Below, one piece after another: positions 15,695-24,862 of a DNA stretch of 58,247 nucleotides. The notes under the pieces were generated by a model. The model made no database searches. It had not been told where the DNA came from and was given only the letters and a program-made list of their open reading frames with translations. Made by a program: the position numbers and the translations under genes. Location: assembly GCA_002424635.1 (NCBI GenBank), contig DIKT01000080.1:1-58247 (forward strand). Reading direction: 5' to 3'. Position 1 is the stretch's first letter. Each line of letters begins with the position of its first letter. The DNA is from Desulfobulbaceae bacterium UBA5611. Lineage in GTDB: Bacteria; Desulfobacterota; Desulfobulbia; Desulfobulbales; Desulfocapsaceae.

Positions 15695-18175
15695 TTACTC
15701 TTGAAGGGAAAAATGGCCGTCCTTGCTGGTAACTGTGATTGCTCCCTGTTCGGCGGTAATCAACATCCTGATCCCTAGATCCCGGCAGCGTTGGCGGACC
15801 AGCGGCGTTGGGAAATGGTTGGGGCGAAAACGGCCAGCCGAGACCACGATAATATCCGGGTTTACGGTCTTCAGAAAAGATTCGGAATTTGATGTGGATG
15901 AGCCATGATGCGGGGAGAGCAGCAAGGTCGATTGTAACGGAAGCTTATCGGCGATTAGCCGGGCCTCCATATTATGGCTGATATCGCCGGCAAACAGGCA
16001 GGAAAGCTTGTCGTGTTCAAAACGAAGAATAAGACTTTGATCGTTTGAGCTGGCCGTACTTGCTGCATCCGGACCTTTCAAGTTGACAAGCACGGCGGCA
16101 CCACCCTTGCTCAGTTGTTCTCCCTGTTGCGGTATTTGGACTTCGATCTGCAGGCGGGCTGCCAGTGCCAGCATTGCTGTATAGTCGTTATTATCGCCGC
16201 GGCCTTCATTAACCCAGATGATGTCCGGTCGGAAGCGCTGTAACAGAAAGGGGATCCCGTTATAATGATCGGCATCGCCATGGGTGACAATGATGGCATC
16301 CAGTTTTTTTATCCCTTTTTGCCAGAGGAAGGGGGCAATGATGTCCTTGCCGACATTAAAGCGAGGAGATAAAGAACCGCCACCGCCATCAATCAGTATC
16401 CTTTGGCCGAAGGGAAGCTGCAGGAAAGTGGAGCTTCCCTGGCCGACATCAAGAAAGGTGATCTCGCTGGTGTTGATCCGTCTTTTCAGGAGTTCGGCCG
16501 GCGGCCAGATAAAAAAGAAGATAGTTATGAGAGCAGCAGTGGTGCCGAGGATGCCGACAGCTTTACGGACGGGATTCCCGCTTAAGGGCTTGCCGAATAA
16601 AGCCAGGAGGATGGCGGCATAAAAAAGGATAATGAGCAGGGGGGATGGTGTCGGCAGCCAGAGGGTAGAAAAGGGAAGATTACCAAACAAGCTGGTCAGT
16701 TTTAGCGAGAGCAGCAGGCCCTGGCCGCCCAGATGCAGGAGCAGGCCGGCGAGGGTGGGCAGAATAAAAATAAGCGGGCAGGCGATAAAGCCGATAGTCA
16801 GGCTCCATAAACAGATCAGAGGTTCAATTACCAGATTGGCTACGGGACCAACCAGCGAGATCCGGTTGAAATAATACAGGACAAGAGGGGCCGTGCCAAT
16901 AGTCGCGGCCATTGATACGGTTAAGGCGGCCAGGATCACAGGCAGAAAACGTCGGCGCATTCTTTTAACAAGAGTCTCATCTTTGGCTGGCGTGACAATG
17001 AAGGCGGCAATGAACGGGGCCACAACGGCAATGGCGGCGACCGCCATAAAAGATAGTTGAAATGAGGCGGTAAACAGGCTGTTCGGATCCCAGATGAGGA
17101 TCAAAAGAGCGGCCAGGGCCAAAGGAATAAACAGGGTTTTCCTCTTATCGGCGCAGAGGGCGGCCATGAAGACCGCCACCATGATCAGGGAGCGGATGAC
17201 CGGGGTATTGGCTCCGGCCAGCAAAGAATAGATAGTCAGCGGCAGCAGGCACAGGAGACCGGCAATTTTTTTGACCGGATAATGCAGAATCAGGTTTTCA
17301 GACCGGCGCAGCAACCAGTAGAAGGTGAAGAACAGAAAGGTCGCCAGGATGGAAAGATGGGCTCCCGAAATAGAAAGGATATGCATGACACCGGAGCCCT
17401 TGAATCCTTCCAGCACCTCCTGGCTGATCCCGGAAGAGTCACCGATGAGGAGCGCTTTATAAACACTGCTGATCTCCGGGTCCACGGTCTGGTCAATAAA
17501 GGAACTGATCCGGGTGCGGAGCCTCTCCGGCAGGTAACGGACCTGATGGCGGATGGTGGGTTCTGAGGCCAGTTGGTAGATATGGAGAGGGGACCGGATC
17601 CAGCCGGTTATCCGAATATCCTGTCGGGCTAGAAAAGTAGGATAGTCGAAACTGCCAGGATTATGAAAAGTGCGGGGACGGTCCAGTTTGGCGCGGATGA
17701 CGAGCTGGGCGCCTGGTAATAATTGTTTTGAAAACGGCGCCTTGAGTTTCAGTTGGACCAGGCCATCTGCGGCCATAAATTCTTTTTTTTCCTGCAGGCG
17801 TAAGGAATGGAGATTAACAACAAGAGTGCTGTTTTCGCCATTAAATACCGGCAGGCGGTCCAGGGTGCAATACAGAATGGCCTCCTGCTCCTGCTGAATC
17901 TGATTAAATATATGATCGGAAGAGGAGGGGTCCCTGGCGGCAATAGTGGCATGCACAAACCCGAGGCTGGCGACAAAAAGCAGGAGGAGCAAAAGCGTGA
18001 CTCGGGGATATCTGCGCAGATGGGTGACCAGGAGACCGCCGCCAATTAGCAGGGGCAGGAGAAGAATATGGCCTTGAGGGTAATAAAGCGCCTGAGAGCT
18101 GCTGATGCCAAGGGCGAAAAAAAAGGTGGCCACCAATAACAGATGAGTGGAGAGAGCACTATATAGTCTGCTCAC
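15695..18175 (-). CDS. comEC: DNA internalisation-related competence protein ComEC/Rec2
   Basis: ComEC forms the inner-membrane channel that brings single-stranded DNA into the cytoplasm during natural transformation. The 826-aa protein has N-terminal membrane helices and an OB-like domain, the competence domain (ALLIGDSSGIS...HILSISGAHLSIL), many further helices, and a C-terminal metallo-beta-lactamase domain (FLDVGQGSSTFLQ, THGDADHYNGIPFL, LLLSPHHGSSTSNS). Length is normal. The GTG start overlaps the 3' end of waaA by 17 nt, indicating an operon. No other competence genes are in the window. Confidence 0.93.
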   Translation of the reverse strand: MSRLYSALSTHLLLVATFFFALGISSSQALYYPQGHILLLPLLIGGGLLVTHLRRYPRVTLLLLLLFVASLGFVHATIAARDPSSSDHIFNQIQQEQEAILYCTLDRLPVFNGENSTLVVNLHSLRLQEKKEFMAADGLVQLKLKAPFSKQLLPGAQLVIRAKLDRPRTFHNPGSFDYPTFLARQDIRITGWIRSPLHIYQLASEPTIRHQVRYLPERLRTRISSFIDQTVDPEISSVYKALLIGDSSGISQEVLEGFKGSGVMHILSISGAHLSILATFLFFTFYWLLRRSENLILHYPVKKIAGLLCLLPLTIYSLLAGANTPVIRSLIMVAVFMAALCADKRKTLFIPLALAALLILIWDPNSLFTASFQLSFMAVAAIAVVAPFIAAFIVTPAKDETLVKRMRRRFLPVILAALTVSMAATIGTAPLVLYYFNRISLVGPVANLVIEPLICLWSLTIGFIACPLIFILPTLAGLLLHLGGQGLLLSLKLTSLFGNLPFSTLWLPTPSPLLIILFYAAILLALFGKPLSGNPVRKAVGILGTTAALITIFFFIWPPAELLKRRINTSEITFLDVGQGSSTFLQLPFGQRILIDGGGGSLSPRFNVGKDIIAPFLWQKGIKKLDAIIVTHGDADHYNGIPFLLQRFRPDIIWVNEGRGDNNDYTAMLALAARLQIEVQIPQQGEQLSKGGAAVLVNLKGPDAASTASSNDQSLILRFEHDKLSCLFAGDISHNMEARLIADKLPLQSTLLLSPHHGSSTSNSESFLKTVNPDIIVVSAGRFRPNHFPTPLVRQRCRDLGIRMLITAEQGAITVTSKDGHFSLQE

Positions 18176-19448
18176 TGAATATCGTCTGGATCAATTGCAG
18201 ATGACGTTCGACGACCCCTTGCTGTTTTTCCACATAGCCCAGAGCGGCCAGTCCGGCAGCTTTCCGCAGACTGTCATCGGCCAGCCAGGTAGCAGCGGCC
18301 TGAAACAGGCTCTCTTCGCCGCCGATCCTTTGGGCGCCCCCGGCGCTAAGAAGATCCTGGCTGACTTCGGCGAAGTCTTCCATATGTGAGCCAAAGAGTA
18401 CCGGCGCGCCCATGGCTGCCGGTTCAATGGGGTTGTGTCCTCCTGCCGGCACCAGGCTGCCTCCCACAAAGGCGATGTCGGCAAAACGGTAACAGCCGGC
18501 CAGTTCCCCGATGGTATCGAGAATGAGAAGTCTCTGGTGGCCTGGCCTGCTTTCTGAGCGGCAGCTGCTGCTGATGCCCTTAGCCGCGGCCAGCTCTTGA
18601 ATCTCTTGGCCCCGGCTGATATCCCGGGGCGCGATAATGAGGAAAAGTTGCGGGAATATTGCGCGCAGGCGGATAAAGGCGGAGAGGATGATCTCTTCTT
18701 CTCCTTTATGGGTTGAACCGGCGATCAGCAACCGGCTGTGGTCAGGCAATTGTAAAGGTGGAGATTGTAATGTGGAATCGGCTGTGACCAGGGGGGTGTC
18801 GAATTTGAGATTGCCCAGGGTATGGACTTGCTCTTCCGGTACTCCCAGGTCAATCATGTTGACCCGATCGGTCTCAGTCTGCATGCAGAGATGGCGGAAG
18901 GCCAGAAACAGCGGCTTGAAAAAAAAGGAAAAACGGCGGTAGGATGCCATTGATTTATGTGAGATTCTACCGTTGACCAGCATAATTGGTACTTTATGGC
19001 GCTGTAGACAGCTCAGGATATTGGGCCAGAAATCAGTTTCCACCAGGATAAAAAGATCCGGTCTGATCAGCCTGACAAAAAAGGCTGTGACTGGCAGAAT
19101 ATCGAGTGGAAATGGGATCAGCAGATCAGCGCGGTCAGCCATGATCTCTTGTGCCACGCCGGCCCCGGATCTGGTTGACGCCGAAAAGACCAGGAAGGCC
19201 TGCGGAAAAAGGATGCGGATGCCGGAGATAAGAGGAAGGGCCGAGGTCACTTCCCCAACAGACAGGGCATGGATCCAGATGGTCCTGCCTGTTTCTTTTT
19301 TCTGCCGGGCAACAAGGGAGCGGAGGCCAAGGCCTAGACGTTTCAAGGTGCGCAGTCGATACTTGGGAGACAGTAACACCACTAGCAATAGTAAGGGCAG
19401 GCCGATGACCAGGAGAGTGAGTTGAACAGTATTATAAAGTATGAGCAT
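18159..19448 (-). CDS. waaA: 3-deoxy-D-manno-octulosonic acid (Kdo) transferase
   Basis: WaaA transfers Kdo from CMP-Kdo to lipid A precursor at the inner membrane. The 429-aa protein has an N-terminal membrane anchor (LTLLVIGLPLLLLVVLL), the glycosyltransferase N domain (IWIHALSVGEVTSALPLI, LVETDFWPNIL, LVNGRISHKSMASYRRF) and the C-terminal GT-B half (GSTHKGEEE, APRDISRG, FVGGSLVPAGGHNPIEPAAMGAPVLFG). With lptF it shows that the organism makes LPS. Confidence 0.95.
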   Translation of the reverse strand: MLILYNTVQLTLLVIGLPLLLLVVLLSPKYRLRTLKRLGLGLRSLVARQKKETGRTIWIHALSVGEVTSALPLISGIRILFPQAFLVFSASTRSGAGVAQEIMADRADLLIPFPLDILPVTAFFVRLIRPDLFILVETDFWPNILSCLQRHKVPIMLVNGRISHKSMASYRRFSFFFKPLFLAFRHLCMQTETDRVNMIDLGVPEEQVHTLGNLKFDTPLVTADSTLQSPPLQLPDHSRLLIAGSTHKGEEEIILSAFIRLRAIFPQLFLIIAPRDISRGQEIQELAAAKGISSSCRSESRPGHQRLLILDTIGELAGCYRFADIAFVGGSLVPAGGHNPIEPAAMGAPVLFGSHMEDFAEVSQDLLSAGGAQRIGGEESLFQAAATWLADDSLRKAAGLAALGYVEKQQGVVERHLQLIQTIFSEQTI

Positions 19449-19843
19449 GATAATCGTCTTTTGTCAGATCATATCATAAAATAAATTAGGCCCATTTGGG
19501 TCGATGGCCGCCGGGAGCCTGACAAGATTTGGACACAAATGGCTAGCAACTCTGCCCTGGTCGTTTCTTTCATAACTGAGTATGGCCACTACACCTCATC
19601 GCTAAGAAAAAAACAGTATCACACTTTTGAGTCTCTGGATATGATAAAGGCACGGCAACAGTTTTCAGACAGGCGGGGAAAAATATTGACTGCCATCCTG
19701 TGGGTATGTAGTAACTGTTCAGTCAATTTATAAAAATGGCTTCCGGGGTTTAGTTGGACACAATTTGTCGTCTGCTGACTCCGGGAAAATATAGTATCAG
19801 CTAGTTGTCGGTTAGCGATTTATCACCTTCTCGGGATTGCAAT
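19449..19843. other. Intergenic region with no confident feature
   Basis: About 395 bp separate the divergent waaA and Na/Pi cotransporter genes. A 64-codon frame (19539-19733) has no SD or recognisable content. A weak promoter-like pair (TTGACT at 19686, TAGTAA at 19709, 17-bp spacer) points toward the cotransporter. Nothing else is supported. Confidence 0.4.
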
Positions 19844-21559
19844 ATGAACGAAACTTTTGATTTTTGGAAATTAATTGCCGGCCTGGGCATATTCCTCTAT
19901 GGCATGTATCAGCTGGAAGAGTCTGTGAAGGCTTTATCCGGCAAGGCCTTCCGACAAATCATCAGGGCTTATACTAATAGCCCGCTCCGCGCCATAACCA
20001 GCGGCATCTTTGTCACTGCTATCCTGCAAAGCAGTTCTGCCGTCTCTCTGATGGTCCTGGCTTTTATCGGCGCCGGGGTCATGAGTATGCCGAACGCCAT
20101 CGGTGTGATCATGGGGGCCAACATCGGCACCACTTTCACGGCTTGGATCGTGGCAATCTTAGGGTTTAAGATAAAAATTGAAAGTTTTGCCCTACCTTTA
20201 ATAGGTCTGGGTGGCGTCGGCATTGTATTTTTTAATCCCAACCAGAAAATTGCCCATTTATGCCGTTTATTAGTTGGCTTCGGTTTTCTGTTTCTGGGCC
20301 TTGATTATATGAAGGTGAGTGTTGAACATTTCGCCCAGAATTTTGATTTAACGCAGCTACCGGATCTGGGTCTGTGGGTATATCTGCTGGTGGGTCTGTT
20401 GTTGACGGCCCTGGTGCAGTCCAGTTCGGCCAGTATCGTCATTGTCCTGACAGCCTTGAACAGCCAGCTGATAACTTTTGAGATGGCGGCAGCCCTTGTT
20501 ATTGGTGCTGTGATCGGAACCACTGTCACAGTACTGCTGGGCGCCATGGGCGGCATACCGGCCAAAAAAAGGGTAGCTGCCAGTCATCTCATCTTTAATC
20601 TGGTGACGGCAATAATTGCTTTTGTTGCCATGAAATGGCTCATCCTGGCTGTTTCCATGTTTATTGACGTCTCCATAAACAGTGTCATGGGTCTGGCTCT
20701 TTTTCTGACGATGTTTAAAGTAATGGGAGTTATTATTTGTTTTCCTTTTATTGGCCTTCTCACGACCGTGCTGATTCGTATTTATCCCGATAAAAAAACG
20801 TTACTGACCGTCTACCTGTCCAGTACACCTCCGGAAGAAACGGATATTGCCTTGACCGCGCTGCGTAAAGAGGTGCTTCATCTTTTACAGGAATGCCAGT
20901 TGTATAATCTTAATGTTCTCAGAATTGATGACAAATTGATTTTTGATGAAGATCCTCCCTTTAATAAACATTTGAAAAGAAAGTTAACACTGGAGGAACT
21001 CTATGAAAACATCAAGCTTCTGCATGCCGAGATTTTTTCATATTATTCCAAGGTCCATACTCATAAACTGGAAGTAGCCGATGCCAAGGAGTTAGAGCGG
21101 ATCATCTATGCATCTCGTAATATTATGAATTCCATAAAAAATTTCAAGGGCATCAGATATGACCTGGATGAGTTCGATGGTTCTGATAATGAATATTTAA
21201 ACAATCAATACAAGCTTTTCCGCAAAAGACTGGTTGAACTTTATCATGATATCAGCCGCATTCTGGACCTGGAAGCTCAGGAAGCGCAATATCGGAAACT
21301 GTTGCAGACGATTGTCCATGTTGAAGAATCAGATAAGAAATTTATCAGAGATACGATCAAGGCAGTAGCCGAAAATAAAATTAAAGAGATGGAGATTGCA
21401 TCGCTGCTGCTGGTGAACCGGCTTTTTTCCCAGGCCTGTCGATTGCAGGTTTTTAGCATAAAAGATTTTATGCTCAACTCCGAACAGATTAAGGATTTCG
21501 ACAGGGCTTTGGATATGAAAGAGGTCATGGATGAGGAAATCGCCAAATCGCAAGATTAA
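19844..21559 (+). CDS. Na/Pi cotransporter family protein with PhoU-like tail
   Basis: The 571-aa protein has a membrane half (about 1-320) with the two inverted QSSSA motifs of the NptA/PNaS family (AILQSSSAVSLMVLAF and LVQSSSASIVIVLTAL), GANIGTTFT, and a cytoplasmic helical PhoU-like C-terminal half (about 340-570). Members move phosphate with sodium; in some bacteria relatives act in signalling instead. ATG 19844 is used because the family begins near FWKLIAGLGIFLYGMYQLE. Its TAA stop forms part of the TTAA that bounds the third 149-bp element. Confidence 0.9.
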   Translation: MNETFDFWKLIAGLGIFLYGMYQLEESVKALSGKAFRQIIRAYTNSPLRAITSGIFVTAILQSSSAVSLMVLAFIGAGVMSMPNAIGVIMGANIGTTFTAWIVAILGFKIKIESFALPLIGLGGVGIVFFNPNQKIAHLCRLLVGFGFLFLGLDYMKVSVEHFAQNFDLTQLPDLGLWVYLLVGLLLTALVQSSSASIVIVLTALNSQLITFEMAAALVIGAVIGTTVTVLLGAMGGIPAKKRVAASHLIFNLVTAIIAFVAMKWLILAVSMFIDVSINSVMGLALFLTMFKVMGVIICFPFIGLLTTVLIRIYPDKKTLLTVYLSSTPPEETDIALTALRKEVLHLLQECQLYNLNVLRIDDKLIFDEDPPFNKHLKRKLTLEELYENIKLLHAEIFSYYSKVHTHKLEVADAKELERIIYASRNIMNSIKNFKGIRYDLDEFDGSDNEYLNNQYKLFRKRLVELYHDISRILDLEAQEAQYRKLLQTIVHVEESDKKFIRDTIKAVAENKIKEMEIASLLLVNRLFSQACRLQVFSIKDFMLNSEQIKDFDRALDMKEVMDEEIAKSQD

Positions 21560-21704
21560 GGGTACTTTGAAAAATAAGGATTTTCGTGCAAAATCGAGGC
21601 ATGTGAAAAATTTTACCACAGGCATATAGTTGATATTCCGCGGATAAAATTTTGAGCATAACGAAGAGTTTGGGCGAAAAGACTATTTTTCAAGGCACCC
21701 TTAA
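21556..21704. repeat. 149-bp palindromic element, copy 3
   Basis: The element is bounded by TTAA on both sides. Terminal inverted repeats are GGGTACTTTGAAAAATA on the left and, from the right, GGGTGCCTTGAAAAATA. It lies in the opposite orientation to copy 1; on the reverse strand the loop AATATCAACTATATGCCTG starts at position 68. The left TTAA contains the stop codon of the cotransporter gene. About 85 bp of unremarkable sequence follow before ycaO. Confidence 0.85.
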
Positions 21705-21788
21705 GAGTTGGCCACTGCGGTCCAGTTATGTCCGCCAGTCATCCTCTGAAACAGAGAAAATACTGCAATGACTTGAATTGTCAAAATA

Positions 21789-23531
21789 ATGAATGATTAT
21801 ACATACATAAAAGGAAAAGATGCCGCCCTTGAATCATCTATTGAGCATATGCAGCAACAACTTGTGGCCTTAGGTTTCAATGTTGAAGCGGCCTCATGGT
21901 TAAATCCGGTGCCCAATGTTTACTCGATGCATATCCGTGATCAAGACTGTGAGCTCATGTTTACCAATGGGAAAGGGGCCACCGAAAAATGCTGTCTGGC
22001 GAGCGCGCTGGGTGAATATTTTGAACGATTGAGCTGCAATTATTTTTTTGCTGATTTCTACCTGGGGGAAGATTTTTCACAAGGTGAATTTGTGCATTAT
22101 CCTGTCGAACGCTGGTTTCAGACCACGGATAATGAAATTCCGCAGGGTCTGCTCGATGACCGGCTCTGGCAGTTTTATGATCCGGACCATGAATTGACGG
22201 CAGCAAACTTATTTGATTTTAACTCAGATACCGGCGCACGTGGGATCTGTGCCTGCCCTTATCAGCGCCAACGGGACCAGAAGACGATCTGGTTCCCGAT
22301 CAACATTGTCGATAATCTCTATGTCAGCAATGGGATGGCGGCGGGCAATACCGCTTATGAGGCGCGGGTCCAAAGCCTGTCGGAAATCTTGGAACGTTAT
22401 GTTAAAAATAAAATAATCGCCGAGGGCATCTGTCTGCCGGAAGTACCTGACCATGTCCTGGCCCGTTTTCCCGGGATCATCGCGGCTATTGCTGCCCTGC
22501 GTGAGCATGGCTATTATTTGCGGATTGCCGATGCCTCATTAAATGGCTGTTATCCGGTCATCAGCGTTACCCTCATCAATTCTCATAACGCCACAGTGTT
22601 TGCGTCCTTCGGAGCCCATCCCAGTTTTGAAGTGGCCCTGGAACGCACCATGACGGAATTGCTGCAGGGCAGAGGACTCAAGCAATTGGGGGATTTTCAG
22701 GCACCCAGTTTTGATCTTGATGAGGTGGCCGACCACCATAATCTGGAAACCCACTTTATTAACTCCAGCGGTATAATGGCCTATGATTTCTTTAAGAATA
22801 AAGCTGATTATGATTTTTATGACTGGGACTTTGATGCCAGCAACGCTGATGAATTCAGCTTTTTGTCCGACCTGGTTCATGACTTGGGCTTTGATATCTA
22901 TATAACGGATTTCAACCATCTCAATGTTTATGCCTGCCGCATCATTGTGCCCGGCATGTCCGACATCTACCCTGTTGATGATCTGATCTGGAATAATAAA
23001 AATGAAGGGGCCTGGTTTCGCGCAGAAATCCTTTCCTTGAAAAATATGGATCAGACCCAGTGGCAGTCTCTTTTCGATCGCCTCCATGAGGGCGGGTATA
23101 ACGATTTCCAAGGTGTGGCTGAGTTTATCGGCATCGCTCCTGACCCCGGTACTACCTGGGCTGCTTTACGCATCGGCGAATTAAAGGCCATGTTATGTCT
23201 GGCCCTGCAAAACAGCGAAGCCATCGACTGGGTGAACTGGTGTCTGCACGCGGACCAGCTTGATGGCCAGGCTGCCCGCCATTATCAATGCCTGGGTGTG
23301 CTGCTGGAAATAAAAATGCACAGTGACAGACAATTTGCTGACTATGTCGGCAGTTTGCAGCTCATGTATGGTGAAAGCGTCCTGCAGAACTGCTTCGATA
23401 TCATCGAAGCCAAAGAAATTTTTTCCGGCCTGCATAGCCCCGGCCTGAGCCTTGAGGGCTTTAACACCCATCAACAACTGCTCAGTTGCTATCAAAAGCT
23501 CCATCTGGCCAAACTGAATAATTGGCAATAA
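21789..23531 (+). CDS. ycaO: YcaO-domain protein (E. coli YcaO type)
   Basis: The 580-aa protein closely matches the length of E. coli YcaO (586 aa). The YcaO fold binds ATP and activates amide bonds; E. coli YcaO itself supports RimO-dependent methylthiolation of ribosomal protein S12. Visible family features are GKGATEKCCLASALGEYFERL, the GMAAGNTAYEARVQSLSEILERYVK helix rich in acidic Mg/ATP ligands, and the C-terminal helical extension typical of this branch. No precursor peptide or dehydrogenase gene is nearby, which argues against a thiazole/oxazole peptide cluster. Confidence 0.9.
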   Translation: MNDYTYIKGKDAALESSIEHMQQQLVALGFNVEAASWLNPVPNVYSMHIRDQDCELMFTNGKGATEKCCLASALGEYFERLSCNYFFADFYLGEDFSQGEFVHYPVERWFQTTDNEIPQGLLDDRLWQFYDPDHELTAANLFDFNSDTGARGICACPYQRQRDQKTIWFPINIVDNLYVSNGMAAGNTAYEARVQSLSEILERYVKNKIIAEGICLPEVPDHVLARFPGIIAAIAALREHGYYLRIADASLNGCYPVISVTLINSHNATVFASFGAHPSFEVALERTMTELLQGRGLKQLGDFQAPSFDLDEVADHHNLETHFINSSGIMAYDFFKNKADYDFYDWDFDASNADEFSFLSDLVHDLGFDIYITDFNHLNVYACRIIVPGMSDIYPVDDLIWNNKNEGAWFRAEILSLKNMDQTQWQSLFDRLHEGGYNDFQGVAEFIGIAPDPGTTWAALRIGELKAMLCLALQNSEAIDWVNWCLHADQLDGQAARHYQCLGVLLEIKMHSDRQFADYVGSLQLMYGESVLQNCFDIIEAKEIFSGLHSPGLSLEGFNTHQQLLSCYQKLHLAKLNNWQ

Positions 23532-23709
23532 TTTTTTTTTGATTTATTTAACTGCCCCTTTTGTGTATTTTACTTCTAATCAGGAAGGCGTCTGACTTTG
23601 TCAGGATAATAATGCCTCTATTGGCGCTCTACTTTCGCATACGGGTCTAAAAAGCACGGAGTCATTCAGGGCATTTCAAGTAGCTAACTATTTAATAAGG
23701 TCATCATCT

Positions 23710-24141
23710 ATGTTGAAATATATTTTATTCATTACTTTGTTCTTTTTGGTAACAGCCTGTTCCCCTGATGACCAGCCAGGAAAAAAATCCAGCTCTGGTA
23801 CCACCAAGACCCAGGATATAATATCAATGTCAGGGCCTGGTCCGATTCTTCCGGCGGCTGACTTTAAATTGATTTTCTTTATCAATCCTGATGGTGGTCC
23901 TTGTATTTTGCAGGGCAATATCTTAAAGGAAATGACAGACGAGCTCAGTGGTAAGGTCGGCATCCAGTATGTGCAGACTAATATTCCTGCTGATCTGAAT
24001 ATTTTTAATCAGTACGGGGTTCGTGGTTTACCAACTCTGGTCCTGGCCGATGCCAGCGGCAAAGAAATCAAACGCCTGGCTCCCGGAGTAAAAAACAGTG
24101 ACGATATCCGTCTTTTGCTGCAAAACATTTCACAACCATAA
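23710..24141 (+). CDS. Thioredoxin-like lipoprotein with a single active-site Cys
   Basis: The 143-aa protein has a lipoprotein signal (FFLVTAC, Cys17) and a thioredoxin-like fold (LIFFINP, GVRGLPTLVLAD with the cis-Pro loop). The usual CxxC site reads GGPC (Cys65), so the first cysteine is absent. It should be anchored in the envelope. It lies 9 bp before a CcdA-type membrane protein, the natural electron donor for such thioredoxins. A monothiol role, or binding without redox turnover, is possible. Confidence 0.75.
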   Translation: MLKYILFITLFFLVTACSPDDQPGKKSSSGTTKTQDIISMSGPGPILPAADFKLIFFINPDGGPCILQGNILKEMTDELSGKVGIQYVQTNIPADLNIFNQYGVRGLPTLVLADASGKEIKRLAPGVKNSDDIRLLLQNISQP

Positions 24142-24150
24142 TCAGCCGTC

Positions 24151-24816
24151 ATGCTTCCTGTAGAACTTACTGCCACTACTCTTCTGATGGTGACTTTTGC
24201 CGGGTTTGCCTCCATTGCCTCGCCCTGTGTCCTGCCCATGGTGCCTATCATCGTTACCGGGACCAATGATGATCACAAATATCGGCCCCTGCTGATCGTG
24301 TTAGGCCTCAGTCTCAGTTTTATTATGATGGGAGTTATCACCTCTCTGTTTGCCGGAGCCGTGGCCGGTTATATGCCGATAGTGGAAAAAGTGGTCGGGA
24401 TAATAATCATGGCCTTCGGTCTGTCGATGCTCGCCGGCATCAATGTCTTTAAGAGATTTACTTTTTTTTACCAGGCCCAGCGCTTGGAAAGCAAAGGCAA
24501 GTGGTCAGGCCTGCTGCTGGGTTTAATTCTTGGTATCGTCTGGATTCCCTGTGTGGGCCCGATGCTCTCCGGCGTCTTGGCCCTGGTGGCCACGCAGGGG
24601 CAGCTGAGTTCAGGTTTGATCCTGCTCACCTTTTATTCTCTCGGTTTTTCTATCCCCATGCTGCTGGCCGGTTATGCTTCTCAATCCTTTCGTCATAAGA
24701 TTCGTGTTATCAATGAGCATCCGACGGCGGTGCGCCTGATCAGTGGCCTGCTGCTCATTGCTTTGGGCTATTATATTTTCACCGCAGGGATGCTGGTCCT
24801 CGGCAGTTATTTCTAA
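24151..24816 (+). CDS. ccdA: CcdA/DsbD-type thiol-disulfide membrane protein
   Basis: The 221-aa protein has six predicted membrane segments in two halves. Each half carries the conserved Pro-Cys-Pro-type site: ASPCVLPMVP near residue 25 and IPCVGPML near residue 133. CcdA relays electrons from cytoplasmic thioredoxin to periplasmic thiol proteins, often for cytochrome c maturation, and the window also holds ccsB/ccs1. It is co-directional with the thioredoxin-like lipoprotein just upstream. Confidence 0.9.
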   Translation: MLPVELTATTLLMVTFAGFASIASPCVLPMVPIIVTGTNDDHKYRPLLIVLGLSLSFIMMGVITSLFAGAVAGYMPIVEKVVGIIIMAFGLSMLAGINVFKRFTFFYQAQRLESKGKWSGLLLGLILGIVWIPCVGPMLSGVLALVATQGQLSSGLILLTFYSLGFSIPMLLAGYASQSFRHKIRVINEHPTAVRLISGLLLIALGYYIFTAGMLVLGSYF

Positions 24817-24862
24817 AGCCAACCACACGGCCTCAGCCTGATGGTTAGATGCCTTGATTCTT

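Noticed and set aside
19539..19733. 64-codon open frame between waaA and the Na/Pi transporter
   Set aside because: No SD, no recognisable domain, composition not protein-like; a weak promoter-like pair overlaps its end.
23583..23625. Sequence resembling the terminus of repeat copy 2 (TGTCAGGATAAT)
   Set aside because: Only a short stretch matches, with no partner repeat, core or loop; treated as chance.
21789..24816. ycaO with neighbours as a modified-peptide (TOMM) cluster
   Set aside because: Length and C-terminal extension match the E. coli YcaO type, and no precursor peptide, dehydrogenase or export gene is present.
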